A stretch of 64,000 nucleotides of DNA from Hyaloraphidium curvatum (Eukaryota > Monoblepharomycota > Hyaloraphidiomycetes > Hyaloraphidiales > Hyaloraphidiaceae), in the NCBI GenBank assembly GCA_025558095.1, contig JAIVFI010000035.1:62001-126000 (forward strand), given 5' to 3'. A program made the translations under genes and the position numbers. The notes under the pieces are model-generated. The model was not told the DNA's origin and did not search any database. It saw only the letters and a program-made list of their open reading frames with translations. Positions 50,463 to 58,900 of this stretch are shown in pieces (the first letter of the stretch is position 1; every line of letters begins with the position of its first letter).

Positions 50463-51320
50463 CTAAAAGCCGCCGAACGCGTCCTTGAACCTGAGCCTCG
50501 CAGCGGCGTTGTCCGGCAGGGCGATGAAGCGGGCCCAGACGCGTGCGGGGGTGTCTTTCATGGAGAGGCGCACGGCTGCGTTGCGCTGGAAGGCGGCCGT
50601 AGCCGAGGTGTAGCGGAAGTCTTCGCCAGAGACGATCGCAGAGATGGTGAGCTTGAGGTAGCGCGCTTCCGGCGGTAGGTTGGAACGGTGCTCGAACGCC
50701 GAGTTGAGGAGCTCCAGGAAGGCTTGATCGAGGTCCTCGTACACGCCGAGTGCGGCGCCGACCGGGGGAGATTGCTTGACATCCGTTGCGACGAGCACGT
50801 AGGCGATGGTGGGCTTGACGGAGGCTTCCGTCGGCGCCTCCGATCCGGCCGTGTCGTCCTCCTCGTCAAAGACGACAGAGGCTTCGTCGTCAGCAAACAC
50901 GCGGTCCTGGATGCTGACCCTGGGTGTCAGCGACTGGATCTTTTGGGTCGGGACGATGCGGGGGAACGGGCTTGTGCGACCGCGCGACGACGACTTGGGC
51001 GGGGTTGCGCGCGGAGTCGACGGCTGAGGAGCTTCCGGCGCTTCCTCCTCCTCAACAGAGCCGTCCTCCGATTCGTCCTCCGCATCGTCGGCCGTCGTGA
51101 CTGTTTGGGAGAGCGGCGACGGGCCTTTGACGGGAGCCCTGCGTTTGATCGAAACACGCACCGGGTCGGAGGAAGAGGCCGACGAGGCTGCCGAAGCAGT
51201 GGAAGCAGTGGAAGCCGTGGTTGCGGACGACATCGAAGAGACCACGCTGGAGGTGTCGTCGTCGTCGTCCTCCACCTGCTTGCGCTTGTTGTTAACACGG
51301 GGGTTTGTGCGGGGCGGCAT
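50463..51320 (-). CDS. orphan viral ORF with acidic/Ser-rich N-terminus (285 aa)
   Basis: ATG 51320 (MPPRTNPRVNNKRKQVEDDD). Residues 15-170 are low complexity (Ser, Glu, Pro, with Arg patches); residues 170-285 look folded: TIAYVLVATDVKQSPPVG, YEDLDQAFLELLNSAFEH, YLKLTISAIVSGEDFRYTS, ending FKDAFGGF. No family recognised. T-run motif 51376-51365 on the minus strand, 45 nt upstream of the ATG. Confidence 0.55.
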   Translation of the reverse strand: MPPRTNPRVNNKRKQVEDDDDDTSSVVSSMSSATTASTASTASAASSASSSDPVRVSIKRRAPVKGPSPLSQTVTTADDAEDESEDGSVEEEEAPEAPQPSTPRATPPKSSSRGRTSPFPRIVPTQKIQSLTPRVSIQDRVFADDEASVVFDEEDDTAGSEAPTEASVKPTIAYVLVATDVKQSPPVGAALGVYEDLDQAFLELLNSAFEHRSNLPPEARYLKLTISAIVSGEDFRYTSATAAFQRNAAVRLSMKDTPARVWARFIALPDNAAARLRFKDAFGGF

Positions 51321-51364
51321 GTCGGTCTGTCTGGATCAACTTGGATCAGGTTAGAGCCAGTCTG

Positions 51365-51376
51365 GAGAAAAAAAGC
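51365..51376 (-). promoter_or_regulatory. T-run promoter-like motif
   Basis: Minus strand GCTTTTTTTCTC, 45 nt upstream of the ATG at 51320. Confidence 0.45.
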
Positions 51377-51399
51377 ACCGGCCATTCGTCGATCTTGCG

Positions 51400-51807
51400 T
51401 CATTGCCCTCTGGTGAACGGAGCCCACAATGGCGGCGCCAACTCGCGGGGCGGGAGGTTCGGAGGCACGTCCATGCCAGTGGGCGGTGGCGGCATGGTGA
51501 ACAGCGGGAGGACGTCTCTTGCGCCCTCTGCGACGGGCACGGCGGGCGGCTGGCGGGCCTCGCCGTCGGAGGCGTCCGATCCACAGCCACAGCGAGTCCG
51601 GCAGGGGCAATCGCCGCAACAGCCGCGTCGTTCGGCCCCTCCGGAGGTCGGGCGCTTCTCGGCGTCGTCGGCGTCCTTGATGATGTAAACTTGCGAGTCC
51701 GGGCGGGACCGCAGGAACTGCTGCTCACGTTGCAAGCGCAGCGACGTCAGCAGCATCAGAGCGACCATGGCGATCAACCCCAAGACGAGCGCTCTCTTCT
51801 GGTCCAT
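51400..51807 (-). CDS. single-pass membrane protein with Cys cluster (135 aa)
   Basis: ATG 51807: MDQKRALVLGLIAMVALMLL, an N-terminal signal-anchor helix, then a Gln/Arg-rich stalk and a Cys-rich patch (RGCCGDCPCRTRCGCG) that may bind metal or form disulfides, and a Pro-rich tail. Such small anchored proteins are common virion membrane components, but no family is recognised. T-run GCTTTTTCTG lies 24 nt upstream of the start. Confidence 0.55.
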   Translation of the reverse strand: MDQKRALVLGLIAMVALMLLTSLRLQREQQFLRSRPDSQVYIIKDADDAEKRPTSGGAERRGCCGDCPCRTRCGCGSDASDGEARQPPAVPVAEGARDVLPLFTMPPPPTGMDVPPNLPPRELAPPLWAPFTRGQ

Positions 51808-51830
51808 TTTGCGATGATGCGGTCGATCCT

Positions 51831-51840
51831 CAGAAAAAGC
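51831..51840 (-). promoter_or_regulatory. T-run promoter-like motif
   Basis: Minus strand GCTTTTTCTG, 24 nt upstream of the ATG at 51807. Confidence 0.45.
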
Positions 51841-51883
51841 ACTGTCGAAGCCGACCCGGGCCACTTCATGAGTCGGCTTTTGC

Positions 51884-53515
51884 TCACGCCCGCGGGCGCT
51901 TCGGCGCCGTCTTTGCTGCTGCCGCTTTGGCCGCTTTGGCCGCTTTTCCCGTCTGTTTCGCGGGTTGCGGCGAGGCACTGCGTTTTCGCTTCGACCCGGC
52001 AAGGGTGACCGCTTCGGCAGTCCTGCCGCGCTTGACACGCCCCGCAGCTGCCTCCGTCGGCGACCCGCCGCGCTTCCTCTTGCCGAGGGCCTCTTGCACG
52101 GCCTCCCTGGAGCGCTTCGAACGACGTGCGGCGGGGCCGGGGCTGGCGGAGCGCCGGCGCTTGCCAGTGACCTCTTCGGGGGCCGTGCGGGGGCGCTTCG
52201 CGTGGACCTCGGCGGGAGGCGGGGTACGGGAACGTCCGCGCTTCGGGACGGCGCGACGCGGTAGGGCGGTTCCGGAATCTTCGACGGTGTCCATCGCGTC
52301 GTCGTTGGAGGGGTCGTCGGGCCACGCGCCGGGGGATTCGATCCGGGAGTCGCGTTTGGTCGGCTTCTGCGGTCGCTTGCGGCGCGGCAGTGCGCTGCCT
52401 TCGTCCTCAATGAATTCGACAAAGGAAGCTTCGTCGTCGGAGTCCGTGGCGGCATCGGGCGCGGGCGCAGCGGCGGTGGCAGGCGTCGGATGGGCGGCAG
52501 CGGGGCCGGTGGGCGTCGGGGAGTCCTGTGCCTCAGCTGCTTCGGCCTCGTCAGCCGCGTCCTGCGCGCCGGGCTCAGCTGGGCCGTCGGCGGCGTCCCA
52601 GCCCGCGGGCAGATCCCAATGATCCTCTGCTTCGGCCGGAGCTTCCCAGAACTCTGCCTCTTCGTCTCCGCCGGCGACGCTACCGGTGCGGGCGTCGGGC
52701 TCTTCGCGCTCTTCGCGGTTTGCGAGAGCCGCAGAGAGGCGGGCGACTTCTTGGCGGCATTCTGCGAGCGCGGCGCTGAGCTTCGTGTTCTGCGCGTCGG
52801 ACCGGGAGCGGGTGGTCTCACACAGTGCCAAGCGATGCCTCAGCTCCTGCATGTCCCGGGTCCCCTCTGCCATCACATCGCGCAATTCTCCGATCGCCTC
52901 TTCTTTCTCGGCGACGAGCGCCTCGCAACGTCCCAGCCTATGGCGGAGGGCATCCCGGTCCGCGGCGGAGGCCTGGGCGTGCCTCAGCGCGTCGCGGAGA
53001 GCGGCTGCATCCGCTTGGTGCGCTACTTTCTCGGCGATCATCGTATTGAGCTCGTCCAAAAGATCTTCCATGGCCCGTTGGGCATCGGCCAGCTCTCTCT
53101 TGCAAGCGGAGGCGTCGCCGGCTTCGATTTGAAGCGCGCGGATCGTCTGTTGGTATTCGGACAGCCTGTGCCGGAGTGCTTTCGCCGACGTGTGCGACGT
53201 GTGTGGCATCGATGCGATCTGCTTCTGTAGCTTGCGGATCTGCTGCTGGAGTGCGCGGACGGAGGCTTTCGTCGGCTGGGCAGGTGGGGCGGCGCCGGGC
53301 GCGGCGGCGGCGGGCCGAGGTGGCTCCTGGCGCGGCGGGTCTTGTGCTGCCGCCGGGGTTGCCGGCGGCGGTGGTGCACGCGGGGTTCGCGGGACCGTAC
53401 GGTTTTCGCAGTGGACATGTTGGTAGCAGTACCTTGAGCCGTCTTGGGCGTTGCGGCTGCAACGGTTGCGATCGCCGGAGGACTTGATGCAGGCGCACTG
53501 GACCGGTTCGGACAT
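51884..53515 (-). CDS. N-terminal zinc-binding, coiled-coil and basic-tail protein (543 aa)
   Basis: The N-terminus MSEPVQCACIKSSGDRNRCS ... GSRYCYQHVHC shows the C-X-C ... C ... C-X2-H ... C spacing of the short zinc-binding motif found in many giant-virus proteins. A Pro/Ala linker, then a long coiled coil (about residues 85-270: VRALQQQIRKLQKQIAS, LRHRLGRCEALVAEKEEAI). The middle is acidic, and the C-terminal 150 residues are Lys/Arg/Ala/Pro-rich (KRRRSASP, KRKRSASPQP repeats), resembling histone-tail or chromatin-binding sequence. Could act in genome condensation or factory organisation; this is inference. Confidence 0.6.
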   Translation of the reverse strand: MSEPVQCACIKSSGDRNRCSRNAQDGSRYCYQHVHCENRTVPRTPRAPPPPATPAAAQDPPRQEPPRPAAAAPGAAPPAQPTKASVRALQQQIRKLQKQIASMPHTSHTSAKALRHRLSEYQQTIRALQIEAGDASACKRELADAQRAMEDLLDELNTMIAEKVAHQADAAALRDALRHAQASAADRDALRHRLGRCEALVAEKEEAIGELRDVMAEGTRDMQELRHRLALCETTRSRSDAQNTKLSAALAECRQEVARLSAALANREEREEPDARTGSVAGGDEEAEFWEAPAEAEDHWDLPAGWDAADGPAEPGAQDAADEAEAAEAQDSPTPTGPAAAHPTPATAAAPAPDAATDSDDEASFVEFIEDEGSALPRRKRPQKPTKRDSRIESPGAWPDDPSNDDAMDTVEDSGTALPRRAVPKRGRSRTPPPAEVHAKRPRTAPEEVTGKRRRSASPGPAARRSKRSREAVQEALGKRKRGGSPTEAAAGRVKRGRTAEAVTLAGSKRKRSASPQPAKQTGKAAKAAKAAAAKTAPKRPRA

Positions 53516-53724
53516 CGTCGTTGGCCGTGTGGATCGGGAATAATTCCATCTGCGTGGTCGCGGTGGGGCGGGGAAAGGGGCGGTGTGACACTTTTAGGTC
53601 CGTGACACATGGAACTGGGTCGCCACGCGGCGACCAGCTAGCTAGTGCAATGAGCCTCACGACCACGGCACACGCTAGCGCTCTCACTTGTTCCAACCAA
53701 CTCCCACCGGATCGCTCGCCCGGA

Positions 53725-54207
53725 TCACGCGGCGATCGGGGTCGGTGACGGCTCCGCTCGACGCAGCTCGCAGAGCATCCTGCCCGCGTAGTGAGAGCCT
53801 TGAGCCGCCGCCTTTTCGAACCAGAGCGCCGCGGCGGCTTTGTCTGCGGGCACGCCCCCGGTGCCGTCGTAGTACAAGTCGCCCAGCCACACCTGGGCAG
53901 TGACGTGGCCGAGTTCGGCCGCCTTCAGCAGCCAGCGCCGCGCCGTTTCAAAGTTGCGCTGGATGCGGCGCGGGCGGCCGTAGAAGTGCATCCGGTACAG
54001 CTGCATGATCGCCGGCACGTGGTCGTCGTTGGCGATCCGTTCCCAGAGTGCGAGGGCTTCCGCGGCTTGCCTGCGCATACCGTCCCCGGTCCACATCCGC
54101 AGGGCGAGGTCGTGGAGGGCGTTCGGGTCGCCGGAGGCTGCACGGGCCTTGAGCTTTGCGAGGGCGATGCGGCGGCAGCGGCGAAGGTGGGGTGCGGAAG
54201 CGTACAT
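53725..54207 (-). CDS. Sel1-like repeat protein (160 aa)
   Basis: Three Sel1/TPR-like repeats: LKARAASGDPNALHDLAL / GDGMRRQAAEALALWERIA; then IMQLYRMHFYG / NFETARRWLLKAAELGHV; then AQVWLGDLYYDGTGG / KAAAALWFEKAAAQGSH. The A..LG..Y..G...D...A..W..KAA..G pattern is clear. The start at 54207 (MYASAPHL) is preceded by GCTTTTTTCGCG, so I prefer it to upstream ATGs. Likely a protein-interaction module. Confidence 0.7.
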   Translation of the reverse strand: MYASAPHLRRCRRIALAKLKARAASGDPNALHDLALRMWTGDGMRRQAAEALALWERIANDDHVPAIMQLYRMHFYGRPRRIQRNFETARRWLLKAAELGHVTAQVWLGDLYYDGTGGVPADKAAAALWFEKAAAQGSHYAGRMLCELRRAEPSPTPIAA

Positions 54208-54220
54208 TGTCGTTGCGGAG

Positions 54221-54232
54221 CGCGAAAAAAGC
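54221..54232 (-). promoter_or_regulatory. T-run promoter-like motif
   Basis: Minus strand GCTTTTTTCGCG, 14 nt upstream of the ATG at 54207. Confidence 0.4.
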
Positions 54233-54333
54233 GACGAACAAAGATCGCGCGATGCAGGGCGGGATGGAGGGTGTTTCTGTTGCGGCATCGTCTGCCGCTT
54301 AAGACGCGTGAATGCGTCAACGCTCTTCCGAAC

Positions 54334-54345
54334 GCTTTTTTTCTG
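54334..54345 (+). promoter_or_regulatory. T-run promoter-like motif
   Basis: GCTTTTTTTCTG, 24 nt upstream of the ATG at 54369; nearly identical to the copy at 61669. Confidence 0.5.
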
Positions 54346-54368
54346 TTTGACACGCAACAGGACGGCGA

Positions 54369-55214
54369 ATGACCATCACTTACACCTTCGTAGGGCCTTT
54401 TGCTTTGCTGGTACGCAACGATTGGGACCTCGAATGTGTCCAGACGGAGGCGGAGGAGATGTACCCCTGGAAGCTCCCCAAAATCACGTCGGAGCCGCAG
54501 CTCTTCAGCATCCTGCGACCTCGGCTGACAACCCAGTGGTTCGACGACCAGATCACCGAAATGGTGGAGTACTTGGCGGAAATGATCGACGATCAGGTAG
54601 CGACATGGCGACTTCGAGGACGCGGCGGCGTCACGCGGCTAATGCGCCACATTCGACAAACACTGCTGTTTGTGATTCGAAACGTACCATCCTATGAGTG
54701 GCAGCGTCGGGAGGGGATCAATGCGTTGCTTGACGCGACAGAGGCTTTGGCCGCCTCGAAGAAGCTGTCACCCGCCAAGAGGCTTCTGGTTGCGCACCTA
54801 CGACGCTTCGTAGCGGTGGACGACCCCGTGAATCGCAAGAGCATGATGGTCGAATACACTCCGCAACGCGGTCTGATGGGGATGCTACGGGACGGTGTCG
54901 ACTTGGACTCTGCTCGGATTGTCGAAATGATCATGTTGGATGACGAGCGAAAGAGGAAACAAGGGCGGATGGAAAGGAGGATGGCGAGGATGGAAAAGAT
55001 GGCTCGGCGGAGGATGAAAGTCGCAGCAAATGGGCTCAACGGAGGAGCGGGTGGCGGCTCGTCGGCGGCGGCGGACGGAGGATCGACGGCCTCCGGCTCC
55101 GTGGCCTCCAGCGGCGCCGGGGCAGGATCGGTCGTCGCGGCAAGCAACATCTCCGACCAACCGTCCTCGGGGACAGCGGCAGCGGCATCGGCGGCGCTTG
55201 AGAGCTTTGAGTAG
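54369..55214 (+). CDS. orphan viral ORF (281 aa)
   Basis: MTITYTFVGPFALLVRNDWD; a folded helical region to residue about 200 (MYPWKLPKITSEPQLFSIL, RLMRHIRQTLLFVIRNVPS), then a basic Met/Arg helix (RMERRMARMEKMARRRMKV) and a Gly/Ser/Ala-rich tail. No family recognised. It converges on the primase-helicase gene, with the two hairpin repeats in the space between. Confidence 0.55.
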   Translation: MTITYTFVGPFALLVRNDWDLECVQTEAEEMYPWKLPKITSEPQLFSILRPRLTTQWFDDQITEMVEYLAEMIDDQVATWRLRGRGGVTRLMRHIRQTLLFVIRNVPSYEWQRREGINALLDATEALAASKKLSPAKRLLVAHLRRFVAVDDPVNRKSMMVEYTPQRGLMGMLRDGVDLDSARIVEMIMLDDERKRKQGRMERRMARMEKMARRRMKVAANGLNGGAGGGSSAAADGGSTASGSVASSGAGAGSVVAASNISDQPSSGTAAAASAALESFE

Positions 55215-55222
55215 AAAATGAT

Positions 55223-55488
55223 GGTGACTCATCGAAAGCCCGACCCCAAAACGGGGTGAGTGTGGGGTGGTCTCTGAAAAGGGGGAGCCCGAGAAAGGGC
55301 GTGGTACACCCCCGTGGTACACTGTGATACGGACTTTTGTTTTTTTCTTTTCAAACTTTACGCGTAGAGATGAAAACAGACGGGGCCGCACGTCCGTATC
55401 ACACTGTACCACGGGGGTGTACCACGCCCTTTTTCGGGCCCCCCCTTTTTGTCGGGACTTTTTTCGGGCCCGCTCCGATGAGTCACCG
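55223..55488. repeat. long inverted-repeat (hairpin) unit 1, 266 bp
   Basis: Ends are GGTGACTCATCG and its complement CGATGAGTCACC. An inner arm of 39 bp at about 55296-55334 matches the reverse complement of 55392-55430 with one mismatch. The short central spacer is T-rich on one strand and contains TTTACGCGTAGAGATGAA. The whole unit can fold as one long hairpin. Confidence 0.85.
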
Positions 55489-55666
55489 ACCAAAAACGAT
55501 CACCGGTTATTGCTCACCCCCCAATCAGCAGCCCTTCAAACCAAAGTCCGCCGCCTCCTGGGCCTCCTCAGAAAAGCTCATCGACCGCAGGAAGCCCGTC
55601 CATCAAAACGGTGCCCCGGGCTGAAAAAGGGGCCCAAAATCACAAGTGGTGTGGGAGGGCTGATGT
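55489..55666. other. spacer between the two hairpin units
   Basis: 178 bp of unique sequence with no supported ORF. Confidence 0.5.
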
Positions 55667-55922
55667 GGTGACTCATCGAAGGAGTCCAACCCCAAACCGG
55701 GCGTGGGAGGGGGTGTCCTCTGAAAAAAGGGGGGCCCGAGAAAGGGCGTGGTACGCCCCCGTGGTACACTGTGATACGGACCTTTGTTTTTTTCTTTCCA
55801 AACTTTACGCGTAGAGATGAAAAACAGACGGGCCACGCGTCCGTATCACACTGTACCACGGGGGTGTACCACGCCCTTTTTCGCGGACCCCCTTTTTCGG
55901 GGCCGGGTCCCGATGAGTCACC
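55667..55922. repeat. long inverted-repeat (hairpin) unit 2, 256 bp
   Basis: Direct second copy of unit 1 with the same GGTGACTCATCG/CGATGAGTCACC ends and the same arms (GGGCGTGGTACGCCCC...). It differs by small indels and substitutions, many near the outer arm. Lies 51 bp from the 3' end of the primase-helicase gene. Confidence 0.85.
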
Positions 55923-55973
55923 AATCGATCCGATCGCCAGAAATTGTGAAGTGACTTTTCATCGTATTGGCGT

Positions 55974-58900
55974 CTACATCAGCATCCCCTCGCCAAAGTC
56001 GATCTCCTCCTGGGCCGCATCATGGTTCTCTTTCATCCTTGCCATCGCATAGACAGGCGTGCGCATCTCCCGGGTGAGTTTGTCTCTCCCTCCGTCGTCG
56101 CGCCGAGCTTCGACAAAACGAATCAATTCCAAACGGCTCGCTTCGATCCTGTCCAGCTCTGCCTGCGTGTACGTCCTGACGGGCGCCGACTTCTCTTCCC
56201 TGTTCTCTCCCGCGGCGCTACCATCGTGTCCGAACGCATATTTGAACCGATCTGGGTAGGCGTCCACCATCGTTTTGGCAATGGAAGCGATGTCAAACTC
56301 CCTGTTCTCCGATTCGGTCGCGGCCGCCACGGAGGCGTCCACCACCCAGCCCGGGAAACCATGCTTGTCCATGTCTTTGCCGTAGCGGTACTTGTCATGG
56401 CTTGCCCTGGGCCGGAATCCTCGGTAAAAGACGTTCGAAAGCCTGCCAAAAACAGATGCTTTCGACATCATCTTCTCCCCGGAGTCGGCGAGCTGAAGAG
56501 CTTTCTCGTATGGGACGCCGTCTTCAATCTTGCCCGTGAACTTGCATTGGCTGAGGATGCTCCTCGTCAAGCTTTCGCTCTTGGGGGGAGGAAAGAGCTC
56601 CTCGGTTGCCGCCAGGACGCCCCTCGGTACGGATGGCATACTGACGTCTTCACTCGCAAACTGGTCCTTGATAATCCGTGCGACGACGGCGTACCGCAAA
56701 AGTCCTTTCGCTGCCGTGCTCATGAACTCTTGATCGATTGGAAAGACGTGGTTATCCTCGTCCTCTTCGCCCGGGTTGACGTACTTGGAAAGCATGTTGA
56801 TCCCCAAGAAACGATTTCGGATTGATTCTGCTCTGGTGATGGCTGGAAGCTCCTCAGGATTGATCGCTTGGACCAACAAGGTGTTCAAGACCACGTCTTC
56901 GGGCGTCTTGTCGTAGCATCCCCTCACGGGCTTCTTGTCCCCTCCGCTGGTGATTGCTTTCACACTTCCCACGTCCCAGCGGGATCCCGACATGGCCTCT
57001 GAGCCCATGGCGCATCGCAGCTTTGCAAGACGTTTGAGCTCCGACTTCGGGCCCTCGGCATTTTGCGATTTGTTTCCTGCCGTCATCAGGATGCTTGGTT
57101 CCAGAGACCCGAACAGTGGAGACAGGGCTTCCGAAAACAGTACGATTAGCCCCGATTTGCCGTCGTTTCCGTCCCCGTAGAGAATGAAGATCTTCTTCCC
57201 TGGGTTGCCAAAGGCGGCGTGTCTGACGTAAACCAGAAAGAAGGTGCCCGTATCAGTGCGGTGCGAAAAGACGTTCCAGTAGTGGTGTTCAAACAGGAAC
57301 TGCAGATATTCGCTTTCGAAGAGCTCCGGGACGTACGGGATGTCAAGCGTCGTCCGAATGAGGTCCTTCGGGACTGCCTTGCGGATCGTCTTTGCGGCAC
57401 CGTCGGCAACATACCCGTTCTTGAAGGGGATTATCCCGCGGTTGCTGTCGAACTTGGATTCGGACTTGTACGTCATATTCTCACTCAGGATCTTGAGTGC
57501 TGCAACACGCGATTGGCTGCGTCCAATCGCGGTGAGGAGCTTGTTGATGTTCGGTTGCAACTTCTTTGCGAATCGACCGTGCTTTTCGTTGGCGTCCCTG
57601 ATCGCCTGTTCCAGCCTGTCCAAGGGTTCGAACGCCATGCTGATGGCGCCTTCTCCGTTCACAGTCCACATGCCGTCTCGGCATCCGTACCACGTGGCTT
57701 TTTCGTCATCTGGTCCTCGAATGAACAAAAGATCGCCGATTTCCGAGTCAGGCATCCCCCTACGCTTGCTCAGGTGTATCATGTCGGCGATGATTTTGTC
57801 CGTCACGTGCGTGAGCGCACTGAGTATCAATCGCCCCCCTTCGGGGCTTGAGAATTCTTCTACGGCCTCTGCAATGATCTTGGCAGCTTCCCCGGGAGTT
57901 TTTGCGATGGAATCGCCCGTCATTCCGTCATCATCGGCCCAGTCACTGTCGACCGTGTCAGCATCGTCGTCGCCATTTGCGGTGAAGCGAACGACCTTTC
58001 CGCTGCTTCCTTCGACGAAGAACAGCTCCTTCCTGAACCTAATGATCCCTGCACCGGTCGAACATTTGAAGAACAAAAATGGCCCGTCCTCGGATCTGCA
58101 GCTTTTGACGTGCACCCTCGCTTCGTCCACTCCCAGGATACCGGCATCGGATGCCAACTGCACCACAATGCGGATGGACTCGGGTGAGGCCGGTGCAATG
58201 TCCGGCGGCAACGAAGCGACGCCTACCAACTTATCATGGATGGTGCGCGTGTCGCGGCTCCGAATCAAACTCCGGTTCAGCTTCACGCCCTTTCCGTCGA
58301 TGAGATCGAATCCGGTCCTCTTCGAGACCAACTTCGCACCGGGGTAGGTGGTGCTCATCAAAGAGACGGTCACGATCGACTCGCACTGGCCCCCCCACTG
58401 TCGCTTGACGCCCGTGACAACCAGGGGCCCGTTGATCAAAGACATCACTTGCCCGCGAACGGAATTCACGGCGTTCTTGAGGCAAAGTACCTCCTCCTCG
58501 GCAACGCCCCATGCTGGCCAGTCCGAATCCGAAACTCCGTCAACCGACATAGGGTCGCCGTCGCCGCCGTCGTATACTTCGTCGTCGATTCCCACGTCCA
58601 GGACGTGAACTCCCCCATGCCCCCTGCCGATCCGATCCGTTCGCAATGGCGGCGTCGCGCGCGCGCCCTCTCCGCGCCCGGACGCGCCGTTGGCTCCTGT
58701 CCCGGGGTGCGACGACGCGGCCCTGCGCTTGACCACGGGCTCCGGCGACGACCCCGGTGTCTCGCATCCCGCAGCACCAGCGGAGAGATCCCGACCCGCC
58801 GCGGCCCAAATCTGGTCCAACCTGGCCCGGAACTCAGCGTTCCTCGCACCGACGCTACCAATCTCCTCGCCGTCCTCAAACACGACAAACTTGTCATTCA

